Below, piece after piece: positions 45,396-54,997 of a stretch of 64,000 bases of DNA. The stretch lies in the NCBI GenBank assembly GCA_025350325.1, contig JANXYB010000138.1, positions 1-64,000 of the forward strand. Direction: 5' to 3'. A program made the position numbers and the translations under genes. The notes under the pieces were generated by a model. It had not been told where the DNA came from and made no database searches. It worked only from the letters and a program-made list of their open reading frames with translations. Positions within the stretch are counted from its first letter, which is position 1. The number at the start of each line of letters is the position of its first letter. This DNA is from Acidobacteriaceae bacterium. Lineage in GTDB: Bacteria; Acidobacteriota; Terriglobia; Terriglobales; Acidobacteriaceae.

Positions 45396-46943
45396 CTACA
45401 GCGGACCAGAGATAACCCGAGCGACCACGTCATAGTCGTGGGCCTCTGTTATCTCGGCACGATAAAAATTGCCTGGTTCTAAAGACTCCAATTCGCCGAA
45501 ATCGTTGATATAGACTTTGCCGTCGATTTCAGGTGCGTGAAACTCCGTACGTCCCTCCCAAAGCAGGGGAGTTTCCTCGCTCTCGCCCTCGGCGAGCAAC
45601 ACCAGTTTGCGGCCGACCCACTGTTGCTTAGCTCGCTTGCTGATGGATTGCTGTAGCTTCATCAGGCGGCGCTTGCGGTCCTCGATGGTGCGTTTCGGCA
45701 CTTTGGCGCCCAGTGAAAATGCGCCCGAGCCTTCTTCGTCGGAATAGTTAAAAACGCCGAGCCAGTCGAACTTCGCTTCAGTGATGAACTGCTCCAGAAT
45801 TTCAAAGTCGGTGCGGGACTCGCCAGGAAAGCCGACGATGAAGGATGTCCGCAGCGCAATACCGGGAACGGCGGCCCGCACCTTGGCCAGCGTCTTGAGA
45901 AAGATGTCCGCGCCGGCGCCGCGCTTCATGCTCTTGAGCACCTGCGACGAAGCATGTTGCAGCGGCACGTCGAGGTACTTGCAAATATTGTCGTGGCGGC
46001 CGATGGTCTCAAGCAGGCGGCCGGTAATGCGATTGGGATAGGCGTAGAGGAAGCGCAGCCAGCGAACGCCTTCGATGCCGGCGATGGCGTCAAGCAGCAG
46101 CGCAAGGCCGTCTTTGATGCCGAGGTCTTCGCCATAACAGGTAGTGTCCTGGCCGATGAGGGTGATTTCCTGCACACCGCGCGCAACCAGTTGCCGCGCT
46201 TCCGTTACGACCGATTCAAAACGCCGCGAACGAAATTTGCCCCGCAGATTGGGAATCACGCAAAAACTGCATGGATGGTCGCAGCCCTCGGCAATCTTGA
46301 TGTAGGCCGAGGATTTTGGGGTGGTCAGGAACCGCGGTGTGGACTCATCGTAGAGATACGTCGGCAGCAGGTGAGCTGCGCCCTGCCATGTGTCGCGGCT
46401 AAACCTTCCTTGCTGCTCGCGCAAGTCTCCTTCAGGCCGGAAGTTAATCGGTTCAAGCTTGTGGGTTCCCGCAAGCGACTCCTGGCCGGAGCGGGTCAGG
46501 GCGGCTTCATTTCCGCTGAGAATTGTGAACGGCGACAGGGAGGTCGGCAGCGCCGATGCGATCCCTGCAGCGCCAATACCCGCTGCCGTTAAGATCGCTT
46601 CGAGCTCGCCCGTTCCGACGACGGCGTCGACTTCGGGAATACTTTTGCGGATGTCGTCGCGGTATCGCTCGACCAGGCAGCCGGTAACGATCAGTTTTTT
46701 GGCTGATCCTGAAGTTTTGAGGCGTGCCATTTCGAGGATCGTGTTGACTGACTCCTGCTTAGCTGTGTCGATGAAACTGCAGGTGTTGACTACCAGAATT
46801 TCAGCCTTTTCAGGGTGAGACGTGAGCCGCGCGCCAGCTTGATCGAGCAGGCCCATCATCACCTCTGAATCGACGAGGTTTTTGGGGCAGCCCAGCGAGA
46901 TAAAGCCCACAGTAGGCGCCGCAGAAGGGGAAAGTTTACTCAC
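45396..46943 (-). CDS. rimO: Ribosomal protein S12 methylthiotransferase
   Basis: A radical-SAM enzyme that adds a methylthio group to an aspartate of ribosomal protein S12. The 515-residue protein has the N-terminal UPF0004 cluster-binding domain (GFISLGCPKNLVDSEV, VNTCSFIDTAKQES), the radical-SAM motif CDHPCSFC in AEGCDHPCSFCVIPNLRG and a C-terminal TRAM domain. A loop of about 100 residues between the first two domains makes it longer than the usual 440. The start is uncertain: GTG at 46943 gives a compact N-terminus, while ATG at 47003 adds 20 residues; neither has a well-spaced Shine-Dalgarno. It heads the rimO-yacG-pgpA-propeller group. Confidence 0.9.
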   Translation of the reverse strand: MSKLSPSAAPTVGFISLGCPKNLVDSEVMMGLLDQAGARLTSHPEKAEILVVNTCSFIDTAKQESVNTILEMARLKTSGSAKKLIVTGCLVERYRDDIRKSIPEVDAVVGTGELEAILTAAGIGAAGIASALPTSLSPFTILSGNEAALTRSGQESLAGTHKLEPINFRPEGDLREQQGRFSRDTWQGAAHLLPTYLYDESTPRFLTTPKSSAYIKIAEGCDHPCSFCVIPNLRGKFRSRRFESVVTEARQLVARGVQEITLIGQDTTCYGEDLGIKDGLALLLDAIAGIEGVRWLRFLYAYPNRITGRLLETIGRHDNICKYLDVPLQHASSQVLKSMKRGAGADIFLKTLAKVRAAVPGIALRTSFIVGFPGESRTDFEILEQFITEAKFDWLGVFNYSDEEGSGAFSLGAKVPKRTIEDRKRRLMKLQQSISKRAKQQWVGRKLVLLAEGESEETPLLWEGRTEFHAPEIDGKVYINDFGELESLEPGNFYRAEITEAHDYDVVARVISGPL

Positions 46944-47086
46944 ACCCTCTATTGTAGCTGCGATCAAAATACGATGCTGGGCTATTGAGACAATATTGCC
47001 CATCGCCGCTTTAGGTGGGTTATCGCTTCACTACACAAGCTATTAATAGCTCCGTGATTTTCGCTCTGAACAGGCTGAGACCGCGC

Positions 47087-47116
47087 GTCAACTATCCGGC
47101 CGTAGAGTGTTAAAAT
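47087..47116 (+). promoter_or_regulatory. Putative promoter of the SRP RNA gene
   Basis: TAAAAT (47111-47116) is a five-of-six match to the -10 consensus, and TCAACT (47088-47093) is a weak -35 at 17 bases. Transcription would then begin at about 47122-47123, exactly where the paired end of the SRP RNA begins. Confidence 0.5.
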
Positions 47117-47121
47117 CTTTA

Positions 47122-47220
47122 AGTGCCGGGCCCTACGCGACGTAATCCCGCCAATCCCGCCAGGTCCGGAAGGAAGCAACGGTAACGGGCTAGTACGGGC
47201 GCAGTAGGTCACCCGGTACT
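47122..47220 (+). ncRNA. ffs: Signal recognition particle RNA, small bacterial (4.5S) type
   Basis: The universally conserved SRP domain IV hairpin is present: CAGGTCCGGAAGGAAGCA (47161-47178), including the GGAA tetraloop and the A-rich internal loop bound by Ffh. The ends pair (GTGCCGGG with CCCGGTAC), and CCTAC pairs with GTAGG further in, giving a single long hairpin of about 98 bases. Six T residues follow directly, acting as terminator. The RNA with Ffh targets nascent membrane proteins to FtsY, encoded at 34969-35988. Confidence 0.95.
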
Positions 47221-47331
47221 TTTTTGACGCTGTGGCCGCCTCTTCATTTTGCTGCGCTGCAGCCGCTAAGATATTGAAAGCAGCAAGCCCGGCATCCCCA
47301 GTCTGAGGATAGCGCCGCAAGGAGAAATGCA

Positions 47332-48348
47332 TTGACCCTCACCGTTCGCCCCATTGTGGGCAGGCGCGCTAAGATCAGCGCGCTCGGAACCTACGTTCCC
47401 CCCCAAGTTTTGACCAATAAAGACCTCGAAAAAATGGTAGAGACCAACGATCAGTGGATCGTGGACCGCACCGGAATCAAGGAACGTCATGTCCTGGCGA
47501 AGGGGCTTGGCGTGAGCGATATCTGCGTCGAGGCGGCAAAGAAATGCTTGGCCGTTCGCGGCATCGCAGCAACTGAACTTGAAGTCATTATCGTTGGGAC
47601 GGTCACCCCTGACATGATGTTTCCCTCGACCGCTTGCCTGGTGCAGGACAAGATCGGCGCCAAAGGCGCCTGGGGATTCGATGTGTCTGCGGGATGTTCC
47701 GGCTTCGTGTTTGCGCTGCAAGCTGGCGTCAAGATGGTCGAAAGCGGTGCGCACTCCAAAGTGCTCGTCTGTGGGGCGGATGCGAATACACGCATGACTG
47801 ACTACACCGACCGCGCCACGTGCATCTTGTTTGGCGATGGCGGCGGCGCAGTTTTGATCGAGCCTGCAGAAGAAGGCGAGATCGGCTTCATCGATTTTGT
47901 GCATGAGATCGACGGATCGGGTGGCGTATCGCTGAACCTCAAGGGCGGCGGAAGCCTGAATCCCTCAAGCCATGAAACTGTCGACAAGAAGATGCATTAC
48001 ATCTATCAGGATGGGCAGGCGGTGTATAAATTTGCGGTACGCAAGATGGCCGAGGCCGCCACCAAAGTTTTAGAGCGCAATGGCGTGACCGGCGCCGATC
48101 TAGGCTGCTTCATTCCGCACCAGGCAAACAAGCGCATCATCACTTCAACTGCGGATCGGCTGGGCATGGATCCCGAGCGCGTGATTATCAATATCGAGAA
48201 GTACGGAAATACGTCGGCGGGGACCATTCCGCTGGCCATGGAAACAGCCGTCGAGCAGGGTAAATTAAAGAGGGGCGACTTGGTGCTGCTAGCAGCAGTC
48301 GGGGCCGGATTCACCGTGGGCGCAGCGCTGTTGCGATGGGAAATTTAG
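47332..48348 (+). CDS. fabH: 3-oxoacyl-ACP synthase III
   Basis: It starts fatty acid elongation by condensing acyl-CoA with malonyl-ACP. The 338-residue protein contains the catalytic Cys122 ([11 protein letters not shown]), the His in CFIPHQAN and the Asn in KYGNTSAGT, plus the N-terminal [13 protein letters not shown]. The start is a TTG with AAGGAG seven bases upstream; an ATG just before it runs straight into a stop. The SRP RNA gene ends 111 bases upstream. No other fab genes are near. Confidence 0.94.
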   Translation: MTLTVRPIVGRRAKISALGTYVPPQVLTNKDLEKMVETNDQWIVDRTGIKERHVLAKGLGVSDICVEAAKKCLAVRGIAATELEVIIVGTVTPDMMFPSTACLVQDKIGAKGAWGFDVSAGCSGFVFALQAGVKMVESGAHSKVLVCGADANTRMTDYTDRATCILFGDGGGAVLIEPAEEGEIGFIDFVHEIDGSGGVSLNLKGGGSLNPSSHETVDKKMHYIYQDGQAVYKFAVRKMAEAATKVLERNGVTGADLGCFIPHQANKRIITSTADRLGMDPERVIINIEKYGNTSAGTIPLAMETAVEQGKLKRGDLVLLAAVGAGFTVGAALLRWEI

Positions 48349-48384
48349 GACGGGTGAGTTGCCAATTCTGCTAGCTAATCGTTT

Positions 48385-48404
48385 GGCGCGACCGCCATTT
48401 TTTT
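48385..48404 (+). terminator. Weak hairpin with T run after fabH
   Basis: GGCG-CGAC-CGCC followed by seven T residues, 36 bases after the fabH stop. The stem is only four pairs, so efficiency is doubtful; the place, between convergent fabH and mqnA, supports it. Confidence 0.4.
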
Positions 48405-48405
48405 C

Positions 48406-49272
48406 CTAGACTGCCAGTTGATCGATAGAGAATTCATACGCCGGTAAAACGCCAAACTCGGCGGCCATGCGAAAGAATCCCCACATGCCTTCCACACATT
48501 CCTCGTCGAGAATGTAGTGAATGTTTGCGGTCAGATATTTGCGAATGGTTTCTTCTGACAGCGGGATGCGGCGCGACCATTCCACAACGAGCCGGTCGAT
48601 GTTGCCGAGGCCGTGATCCCGCGATCGAATGAAATCCTCAATCAGCGACTCATCCTCAAGCACGTGCGGGGCCGCAGCCCAGACCGCCGAAACGAACGGC
48701 AGTCCGATGAGGGAATGCCATTCTTCGGCAAGGTCGTGGTAGACCAATTCCTCGCCGGTGCGCTCGAAGCGGTTAGCACGTTCTTCGAGAGCCATCAGGG
48801 CGGGGTCGCCGATGATGATCGCTGCATCGGCATGATCGAGCATCGCGTCGAGTTCCGCCGCCATAGGCAGGAAAGAAACGCCGCCGTTGCCCCACTTATG
48901 AAACAGAATGCGCGCGTAGGCGAGGGTGGTACGGCTGGCAGTATCCGCTGCGATATTGCGCAGCGCGGTGAGTGGTTGGCTGGCGCGGCGCACCAGTAGC
49001 AAGGATCGCACTTTGCCTTTTGAGGCGATTGTGCACCCCGGCAAGATTCGCAAGCCGGGACTTGTAGCAAGGGTTGCGATCGGGACCAGTCCAATGTCGA
49101 CCGTGCCGCTAACGAGGCGGTCCGCGCATTCAGCCGGGAGCATCCACTCGAGCTGATAGCGGTCAACGAGAATTGGGCTCAGCGGAGGGTGTTCAAAGTC
49201 CCACATCAGGGGCGCAGGATTGAGAAAGCGAATAGCCGCAACGCGCAAACGACGATCGGAGGTCTTGCTCAC
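48406..49272 (-). CDS. mqnA: Chorismate dehydratase (menaquinone synthesis, futalosine pathway)
   Basis: A 288-residue protein of the MqnA/MqnD family. The N-terminus RVAAIRFLNPAPLMWDF matches the family block, followed by DRLVSGTVDIGLVPIATL and later DAAIIIGDPALM, typical of this periplasmic-binding-protein-like fold. MqnA makes 3-enolpyruvylbenzoate from chorismate. No mqnB, mqnC or mqnE is in the window. MqnA and MqnD are similar; the opening motif fits MqnA better. Confidence 0.86.
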   Translation of the reverse strand: MSKTSDRRLRVAAIRFLNPAPLMWDFEHPPLSPILVDRYQLEWMLPAECADRLVSGTVDIGLVPIATLATSPGLRILPGCTIASKGKVRSLLLVRRASQPLTALRNIAADTASRTTLAYARILFHKWGNGGVSFLPMAAELDAMLDHADAAIIIGDPALMALEERANRFERTGEELVYHDLAEEWHSLIGLPFVSAVWAAAPHVLEDESLIEDFIRSRDHGLGNIDRLVVEWSRRIPLSEETIRKYLTANIHYILDEECVEGMWGFFRMAAEFGVLPAYEFSIDQLAV

Positions 49273-49446
49273 GTGCTCTTAGACTATCAATTCATCCGTT
49301 GGGATAGCTGAGGTTTTGCTCCTCGGCCAACGCGGGGTCCTTGACTTCCATATCGCAGCGGCTTAATGTGAGCCCAATTACCAAAATAAGGGGCTTCTAA
49401 TTACTTCGTAGGAAATTTTGTGTGCGTTAGCACACTTGTGCGCTGA

Positions 49447-50640
49447 ATGATGACATCCCATCAACCCATCCTAGCCCCGGTCAGCACAGCGGAAGTTCCT
49501 CGTTTAGATGAGGATCGGCTCGGCTGGCTGGCCCTTACTCTGGCGCCGGGGCTGGGGCCCAGGCGCATTTTAGACGCGGCCAAGAGCCTCGACGCTCTAG
49601 GCCAGATTTTTGCCCTTTCGCTCACATCGCTTGAGGGCTTGAGGTTTCCTGCCCACGCTGCGCAGTATATTTTCGAAGGCAAGGCGCGCAAGGCAGCAGA
49701 AGAAGAATGGGTGCGCGTGGTAGAGCACGGTGCAACCATTTTGACATTTGGCTGTACGGATTATCCCGAGCGTCTCAAGGAAATTTACGATCCGCCCCCG
49801 GTCTTGTGGGTACGCGGCGACACGCATCTGTTATCGTTGCCGTCGATTGCGATCGTTGGCACCCGGCACCCATCCCCTTACGGTTCCGGGATGGCCGAGA
49901 TAATAGCGCGGGACCTCGCCGTTCGCCGGTTGCTGATTGTAAGTGGGATGGCACGAGGCATCGACACCTGTGCGCACAAAGGCGCGCTGGCCGCACGCGC
50001 CCCGACGGTAGCGGTCTGGGGCACAGGGATCGACGTCATCTATCCCAAAGAAAATAAAAAGCTGGCAGAGGAAATTCTCGCGACGGGCGGTGCGATTGTC
50101 AGCGAGCTTCCCATGGGCACGTTTCCTGCGCCGCAGAACTTTCCGCGCCGCAACCGTATCTTAAGCGGGCTGAGTGTGGGAGTGCTGGTGGTAGAGGCTG
50201 CAGAGAACTCAGGAACGCGCGTCACCGCACGGTGTGCAGCAGAGCAGAACCGCGACTTGTATGCGGTGCCCGGCAACGTGACCAACAAGGGCTCATGGAC
50301 GCCTAACACCTTGATTAAGCAGGGCGCAAAACTGGTTGCGACCTGGGAAGACATCTGGGAAGATCTGCCCTCGCAGGTACGTTTGGAACTAGAAGCTGGC
50401 GCGGGCAATGAATCCGGAGCGGCACCTGGCGCATCTCTCTTGCCGGACCCAGTATTGCGTCCTGAAGAGTCGATCGTGCTTGAGGTTTTGCGCACAGACG
50501 AGTCTCTGCAAATCGATGAAATCCTCGAAATACTGGAAACCCAACTCACCTCTTCAGAGGTATTTACCGCGCTTTTTGAGCTTGAAATGACGGGCCGCGT
50601 GCGCTGCTTACCAGGAAAGAATTACGTGCGCACGATGTGA
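49447..50640 (+). CDS. dprA: DNA-processing protein DprA
   Basis: It loads RecA on incoming single-stranded DNA during transformation. The 397-residue protein has an N-terminal SAM-like domain, the Rossmann-fold core with IAIVGTRHPSPYGSGMA (near residue 137), VSGMARGIDTCAHKGAL, SELPMGTFPAPQNFPRRNRI and ENSGTRVTARCAAEQNR, and a C-terminal winged-helix-like domain (about 335-397). The start ATG-ATG at 49447 has a poor ribosome binding site. TopA follows on the same strand after 270 bases, a common pairing. Confidence 0.94.
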   Translation: MMTSHQPILAPVSTAEVPRLDEDRLGWLALTLAPGLGPRRILDAAKSLDALGQIFALSLTSLEGLRFPAHAAQYIFEGKARKAAEEEWVRVVEHGATILTFGCTDYPERLKEIYDPPPVLWVRGDTHLLSLPSIAIVGTRHPSPYGSGMAEIIARDLAVRRLLIVSGMARGIDTCAHKGALAARAPTVAVWGTGIDVIYPKENKKLAEEILATGGAIVSELPMGTFPAPQNFPRRNRILSGLSVGVLVVEAAENSGTRVTARCAAEQNRDLYAVPGNVTNKGSWTPNTLIKQGAKLVATWEDIWEDLPSQVRLELEAGAGNESGAAPGASLLPDPVLRPEESIVLEVLRTDESLQIDEILEILETQLTSSEVFTALFELEMTGRVRCLPGKNYVRTM

Positions 50641-50910
50641 AAGCGCTTTCTATTTTTAAATTTGCAAGATGAAGGTGCGATTTTTCGCATGTTTCAGGCA
50701 GTTTGCGGATAGTGTTGTAGCACGTTCGAGCCTAAAGAACCATTTCGCTAGTGGCTACGGATATGCATTCCGTGTAAGGTTGCTGCTTTCGTAGATGTTT
50801 TAGATTTTGAGCCAGCGGACGGCAAATGCACGTTGTTAGAGACGCATACCAGCGACACAATTATCCGGGCTGCGTCAAACAGGCCGAACAGATCAGGATT
50901 AAGGATGGCA

Positions 50911-53586
50911 ATGAGCAAATCACTGGTGATCGTCGAATCTCCTGCGAAGGCAAAGACGATCGAGAAATATTTAGGCAAGGGGTTTGAGGTCCTGGCTTCA
51001 GTAGGTCACATCATGGACTTGCCGAAGAAGGAAATCGGTGTCGAGCTTGACCATCGCACCTTTGAACCGACCCTGGTCGTCTCTCCAGACAAAATCAAAA
51101 TTGTCGCGCAATTGAAGAAGGCTGCTGCCGGTGCCGATGAAATTTTCCTGGCTCCTGACCCGGACCGCGAAGGCGAAGCGATTGCATACCATCTCGCTAT
51201 TCAACTAGGAACGTCGGCCAAAGAGCGGAAAAAGATTCGCCGCGTGACCTTTAACGAGATTACAAAGAAGGCGGTACAGGAAGCGTTCAAACATGCACGC
51301 GATGTGGATCAGAATTTGGTCGACGCGCAGCAGACTCGCCGTGTGCTTGACCGCCTGGTGGGCTACCAGATATCGCCGTTGTTGTGGGATAAGGTCCGCA
51401 GGGGATTATCGGCCGGGCGTGTGCAGACCGTGGCTGTGCGCCTGATTGTGGAACGCGAACGCGAAATTTCCGCGTTTAAGCCGGTCGAGTACTGGACGCT
51501 CGACGCGATGCTTCATCCGGAAAAGCAAGCTGATAAAACGTTCAAAGCACGCTTCATCGGCATCGACGGGGAACCGGTTCGCGTCGTGAACGGCAAAGAT
51601 AAAGAAGGTAAGGATCAGTTCATCGCAAACGCGCTGCCCGACGAGAAGGCGATGCGCGAAGTAGTTTCGGCGCTCGACAAGGCAAAGTGGTCGCTCGCAT
51701 CGGTGCAGTCGAGAGAGCAACAGCGCAAGCCTTTGGCGCCTTTTATCACCAGCCAGTTGCAGCGCGATGCGTCGAGCAAACTGGGATTTAATGTGCGTCG
51801 GACCATGGGTGTAGCGCAGCGCCTCTATGAGGGGGTAGACATTGGTGCGGAAGGAACGACCGGCTTAATCACCTACATGCGTACCGATTCTCCGCGCGTA
51901 TCGCCTGATGCGATCGAGAGTGCAAGAGAATGGATCGGGAAGCAGCTGGGCCCTAAGTATCTGCCCGCATCATCCAATGTTTACAAAGGAAAGAAGGATG
52001 CGCAGGACGCGCACGAAGCCATTCGACCTACGGATGCCGCGCGTACGCCAGAATCAATCGCGCGCTACCTTACCGACGAACAGCTCAAGCTCTACCGCCT
52101 GGTCTGGCAGAGGTTTGTTGCGTCGCAGATGATGCCTGCCATCTCCGACGTGACCACGGCAAAGATTGCAGCGGTCTCCGCGAGTACGGGGAAGACGTAC
52201 GACTTCCGTGTGAGCGGGTCGGTATTACGCTTCGACGGATTTCTCAAAGTGTACGAAGTGGCAGAGGACAAAAAGGACGAGGACGACGAGTCGGCGAACA
52301 AACTTCCCGACCTCAAAGACGTCAAAGTTCTAACGCTTGAAAAGCTTCTCGACGAGCAACACTTCACTACGCCGCCTCCGCGGTTTAATGAGGCGTCGCT
52401 GGTAAAGGTACTGGAAGAGCGCGGCATCGGCCGTCCGTCCACCTACGCCTCGATCATCAACACTATTCAAGACCGCGAGTATGTGAGCAAGATCAGCGGA
52501 CGGTTCTTTCCGACTGAAATCGGCATGGTGGTCTGCGATCTGCTGGTAAAGAATTTCCCGTATATCTTCGACGTTGCGTACACTGCCAAACTCGAAGAGG
52601 AGCTGGACGACATAGAGGAAGGCAAGGAGAAGTGGACCGTTCTGCTCAATGGCTTCTACGACCACTTCGTTGAAGAACTCAAAGATGCCGGCTCCAATAT
52701 GGAATACATCAAGCGCATGGAAATTGTGACGGATGAGAAGTGCGACCTCTGCGGATCGCCTCTGGTGCTGAAATGGGGCAAGTTCGGTACGTTCTTCGCG
52801 TGTTCTGCCTATGACAAGAAAGATAAGAATAGCTGCACCTTCACCAAAGAAAACACTGCCGGCAAGCCGGACATGAATACGCCCGAGGCACAGGAAGTAG
52901 GAGAGCAGGACGAATATTGCGAAAATTGCGGACGGGTGATGGTGCTGCGGCGCGGCCCCTTCGGCATGTTCATGTCGTGCCCCGGATATAACGAAGATCC
53001 GCCGTGCAAGACGTTCCGTAAGCTCAGCCAGAAGCAGCAGCAGAAGCAGGCCACTCCGAAACCAACAGGGGAGGAGTGCCCATTGTGCGGTAAGCCTCTG
53101 GTTCTGCGCCAGGGCGCTTATGGTGAATTCGTTTCGTGCTCGGGATACCCCAAGTGCAAATACGTCAAGCAGAATTTGATTGAGGGGATGAAGTGCCCCA
53201 AATGCGGAGTCGGCGACGTGGCCGAGCGCAAGGCTCGTCGCGGCAATATTTTCTGGGGCTGCACCAACTACCCCAAATGCGACTTCACATCAAACTCCAA
53301 ACCGGTGGCGGAGCCATGCCCGATTTGCAAGAGCCCGTATCTGCTCGAGAAGACGCTGCGCTCAGGTATCTTCCTCGAGTGCCCCAACAAAAAGAAGGGG
53401 GCAGACGAAGAAGCTGCGCCGGCAAAGAAGCGCGGCAAGAAGACGACTCCAGCCGAGGCGGAGAAGCCGGGAGTCACATGCACTTACTCGCAACGGATTG
53501 GGGACGCTCCTCCCTTGCCTGTGGCCGCCACGCACGGGCCGGTAACAGAGAAGACGAGCGGTGAGAAGGAGTTGCAGCCGGCCTGA
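50911..53586 (+). CDS. topA: DNA topoisomerase I
   Basis: It relaxes negative supercoils. The 891-residue protein starts SLVIVESPAKAKTIEKYLG (TOPRIM), contains DPDREGEAIAYH and the active-site Tyr322 in GLITYMRTDSPR. The C-terminal part has four zinc-ribbon motifs (CDLC, CENC, CPLC, CPKC pairs, each closed by a later Cys pair) and a fifth (CPIC) whose closing pair is reduced to one Cys. A basic tail follows. AAGGA lies six bases before ATG at 50911; an earlier frame to 50833 has no family similarity. Downstream gene follows after 116 bases. Confidence 0.95.
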   Translation: MSKSLVIVESPAKAKTIEKYLGKGFEVLASVGHIMDLPKKEIGVELDHRTFEPTLVVSPDKIKIVAQLKKAAAGADEIFLAPDPDREGEAIAYHLAIQLGTSAKERKKIRRVTFNEITKKAVQEAFKHARDVDQNLVDAQQTRRVLDRLVGYQISPLLWDKVRRGLSAGRVQTVAVRLIVEREREISAFKPVEYWTLDAMLHPEKQADKTFKARFIGIDGEPVRVVNGKDKEGKDQFIANALPDEKAMREVVSALDKAKWSLASVQSREQQRKPLAPFITSQLQRDASSKLGFNVRRTMGVAQRLYEGVDIGAEGTTGLITYMRTDSPRVSPDAIESAREWIGKQLGPKYLPASSNVYKGKKDAQDAHEAIRPTDAARTPESIARYLTDEQLKLYRLVWQRFVASQMMPAISDVTTAKIAAVSASTGKTYDFRVSGSVLRFDGFLKVYEVAEDKKDEDDESANKLPDLKDVKVLTLEKLLDEQHFTTPPPRFNEASLVKVLEERGIGRPSTYASIINTIQDREYVSKISGRFFPTEIGMVVCDLLVKNFPYIFDVAYTAKLEEELDDIEEGKEKWTVLLNGFYDHFVEELKDAGSNMEYIKRMEIVTDEKCDLCGSPLVLKWGKFGTFFACSAYDKKDKNSCTFTKENTAGKPDMNTPEAQEVGEQDEYCENCGRVMVLRRGPFGMFMSCPGYNEDPPCKTFRKLSQKQQQKQATPKPTGEECPLCGKPLVLRQGAYGEFVSCSGYPKCKYVKQNLIEGMKCPKCGVGDVAERKARRGNIFWGCTNYPKCDFTSNSKPVAEPCPICKSPYLLEKTLRSGIFLECPNKKKGADEEAAPAKKRGKKTTPAEAEKPGVTCTYSQRIGDAPPLPVAATHGPVTEKTSGEKELQPA

Positions 53587-53702
53587 TTCTGGCAATTGGG
53601 CGGATGCGCCCGCAGCATGAGGGCACCGGTCCATGGGCGGCAGATAACCTCGCGCGCACAGGACCTGTTGAATCCGTTAATATGGGCAGCGGAGACCTGC
53701 TC

Positions 53703-54161
53703 ATGGAACGTATGCTCGCAACACCCGCCGATGCGGAAATAGTCCTGAAGCTTTATCAATTACGCACCGAACCGGTGATGCGCGAGGCACGCGCATGGAT
53801 GACCGGTGAGTTCTGGCCGAATACCGCGGACGATTTCTTCAAAGTCATCTCGAACCCAGCCGACCCGCATAACGCTTTCTTTCGCCAGGTGATTACTTAC
53901 TGGGAGATGGCTGCTGCCATGGTGCTGCACGGAGCGGTCTCGGCTGAGCTTTTCGTGGATAGCAATGCCGAAGGCTTTTTTCTGCTGGCAAAATTTTCGC
54001 ACATTCTGGATGAAATCCGGCAAAAGAACCCGACGTTCATGATCAAGACTTCAGAGCTAGTAAATCGGTTTACGGCCGCGTCGGTGCGCTACGAAGGAGT
54101 GCTGAAAGCCCTTGAATCCAGGAGGCAAAGCATCCAAGTAATTCAGTCAGCGCCCGCCTAA
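53703..54161 (+). CDS. Hypothetical cytosolic protein, 152 residues
   Basis: I recognise no named domain. The chain is mainly helical: ADAEIVLKLYQLRTEPVMREARAW, then DDFFKVISNP and HNAFFRQVITYWEMAAAMVLHGAVS, resembling small bacterial helical proteins of the DUF4760 kind, but this is tentative. GGAG lies eight bases before ATG at 53703; another ATG at 53682 is in frame. It follows topA by 116 bases on the same strand and may be read through from it. Confidence 0.68.
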   Translation: MERMLATPADAEIVLKLYQLRTEPVMREARAWMTGEFWPNTADDFFKVISNPADPHNAFFRQVITYWEMAAAMVLHGAVSAELFVDSNAEGFFLLAKFSHILDEIRQKNPTFMIKTSELVNRFTAASVRYEGVLKALESRRQSIQVIQSAPA

Positions 54162-54267
54162 CTAGTTTCATCTGCTGAATTAATCGAACATTCCATCTTG
54201 TGTCTGGGACGAGCGAAAGTGCATGATGAAGGCCGATAGTAAATTCCCCATTCTAAACGGAGGCCAA

Positions 54268-54591
54268 GTGAAACGAATCGTAGCGGTACTTCTTGCAATG
54301 TTCTCGTTTGCCGCAGTCGCGGCGAGCGCTGCAGACTCAACCAGTATCAACGGCTGGATATCTGACTCGATGTGCGGTGCCAAGCACGCCGGATCAGGTG
54401 CGGCATGCGTCAAGAAATGCATCGACGGTGGCATGACCGCGGTGTTTGTCGATGAGGCCAAAAAGGCCGTCTGGACGATTGATAACCCGGAAGCTGTTAA
54501 AGCATTCTACGGTGATCATGTGACGATAATGGCGACCGCAGATGCGGACAAAAAGTCTGTGCACGTCGATTCGATCACCGCAGCCAAGTAA
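54268..54591 (+). CDS. Small secreted protein
   Basis: A 107-residue product with a clear signal peptide (VKRIVAVLLAMFSFAAVAASA) followed by a soluble domain with three cysteines (DSMCGAKH, AACVKKC) that might form a disulfide or bind metal. Then come AVFVDEAKKAVWTIDN and VTIMATADADKKSVHV, a beta-rich pattern reminiscent of OB-like secreted domains. The start is GTG at 54268 with GGAGG four bases upstream; the longer frame from 54223 has no signal peptide at its start. Function unknown. Confidence 0.72.
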   Translation: MKRIVAVLLAMFSFAAVAASAADSTSINGWISDSMCGAKHAGSGAACVKKCIDGGMTAVFVDEAKKAVWTIDNPEAVKAFYGDHVTIMATADADKKSVHVDSITAAK

Positions 54592-54709
54592 CTGCTTTGA
54601 GGATCATATTCGCCTTGCCCAGCAATCTCTGTTAATGTCGTATCGTTAGCCTACCTGGTTTGGCTGGATCGCGGGTAGGTTACGGTACGACGTGAAGACC
54701 GGAAAGACC

Positions 54710-54994
54710 ATGGCAAAAGCGATTTGGAACGGCAAGGTGATTGCCGAAAGCGAGACGACTGAGACAGTTGAGGGAAATGTTTACTTTCCTGACGGCAGTC
54801 TCAATCGAGAATATTTTCGACCTAGCAGCACCACCTCCACCTGCCCTTGGAAGGGCCAGGCGCGCTACCTTAGCCTGCTCATTGAAGGCCAAGAGAATCC
54901 AGATGCGGCCTGGTATTACCCCGACCCCAATCCGGCTGCGCGCAAGATTAAAGGCTACGTAGCCTTCTGGCGCGGTGTCGAGGTGGAAAAATAA
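54710..54994 (+). CDS. DUF427 family protein
   Basis: A 94-residue protein of the DUF427 family: AIWNGKVIAES, VYFPDGSLNREYF, STCPWKGQARYLSL and AAWYYPDPNPAARKIKGYVAFWRGVEV are all conserved blocks. The fold is a small beta structure; the role is not established. ATG at 54710 has GGAAAG four bases before it, and an upstream ATG at 54692 is less likely. The lipoprotein gene begins three bases after its stop, so they are probably cotranscribed. Confidence 0.88.
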   Translation: MAKAIWNGKVIAESETTETVEGNVYFPDGSLNREYFRPSSTTSTCPWKGQARYLSLLIEGQENPDAAWYYPDPNPAARKIKGYVAFWRGVEVEK

Positions 54995-54997
54995 GAC

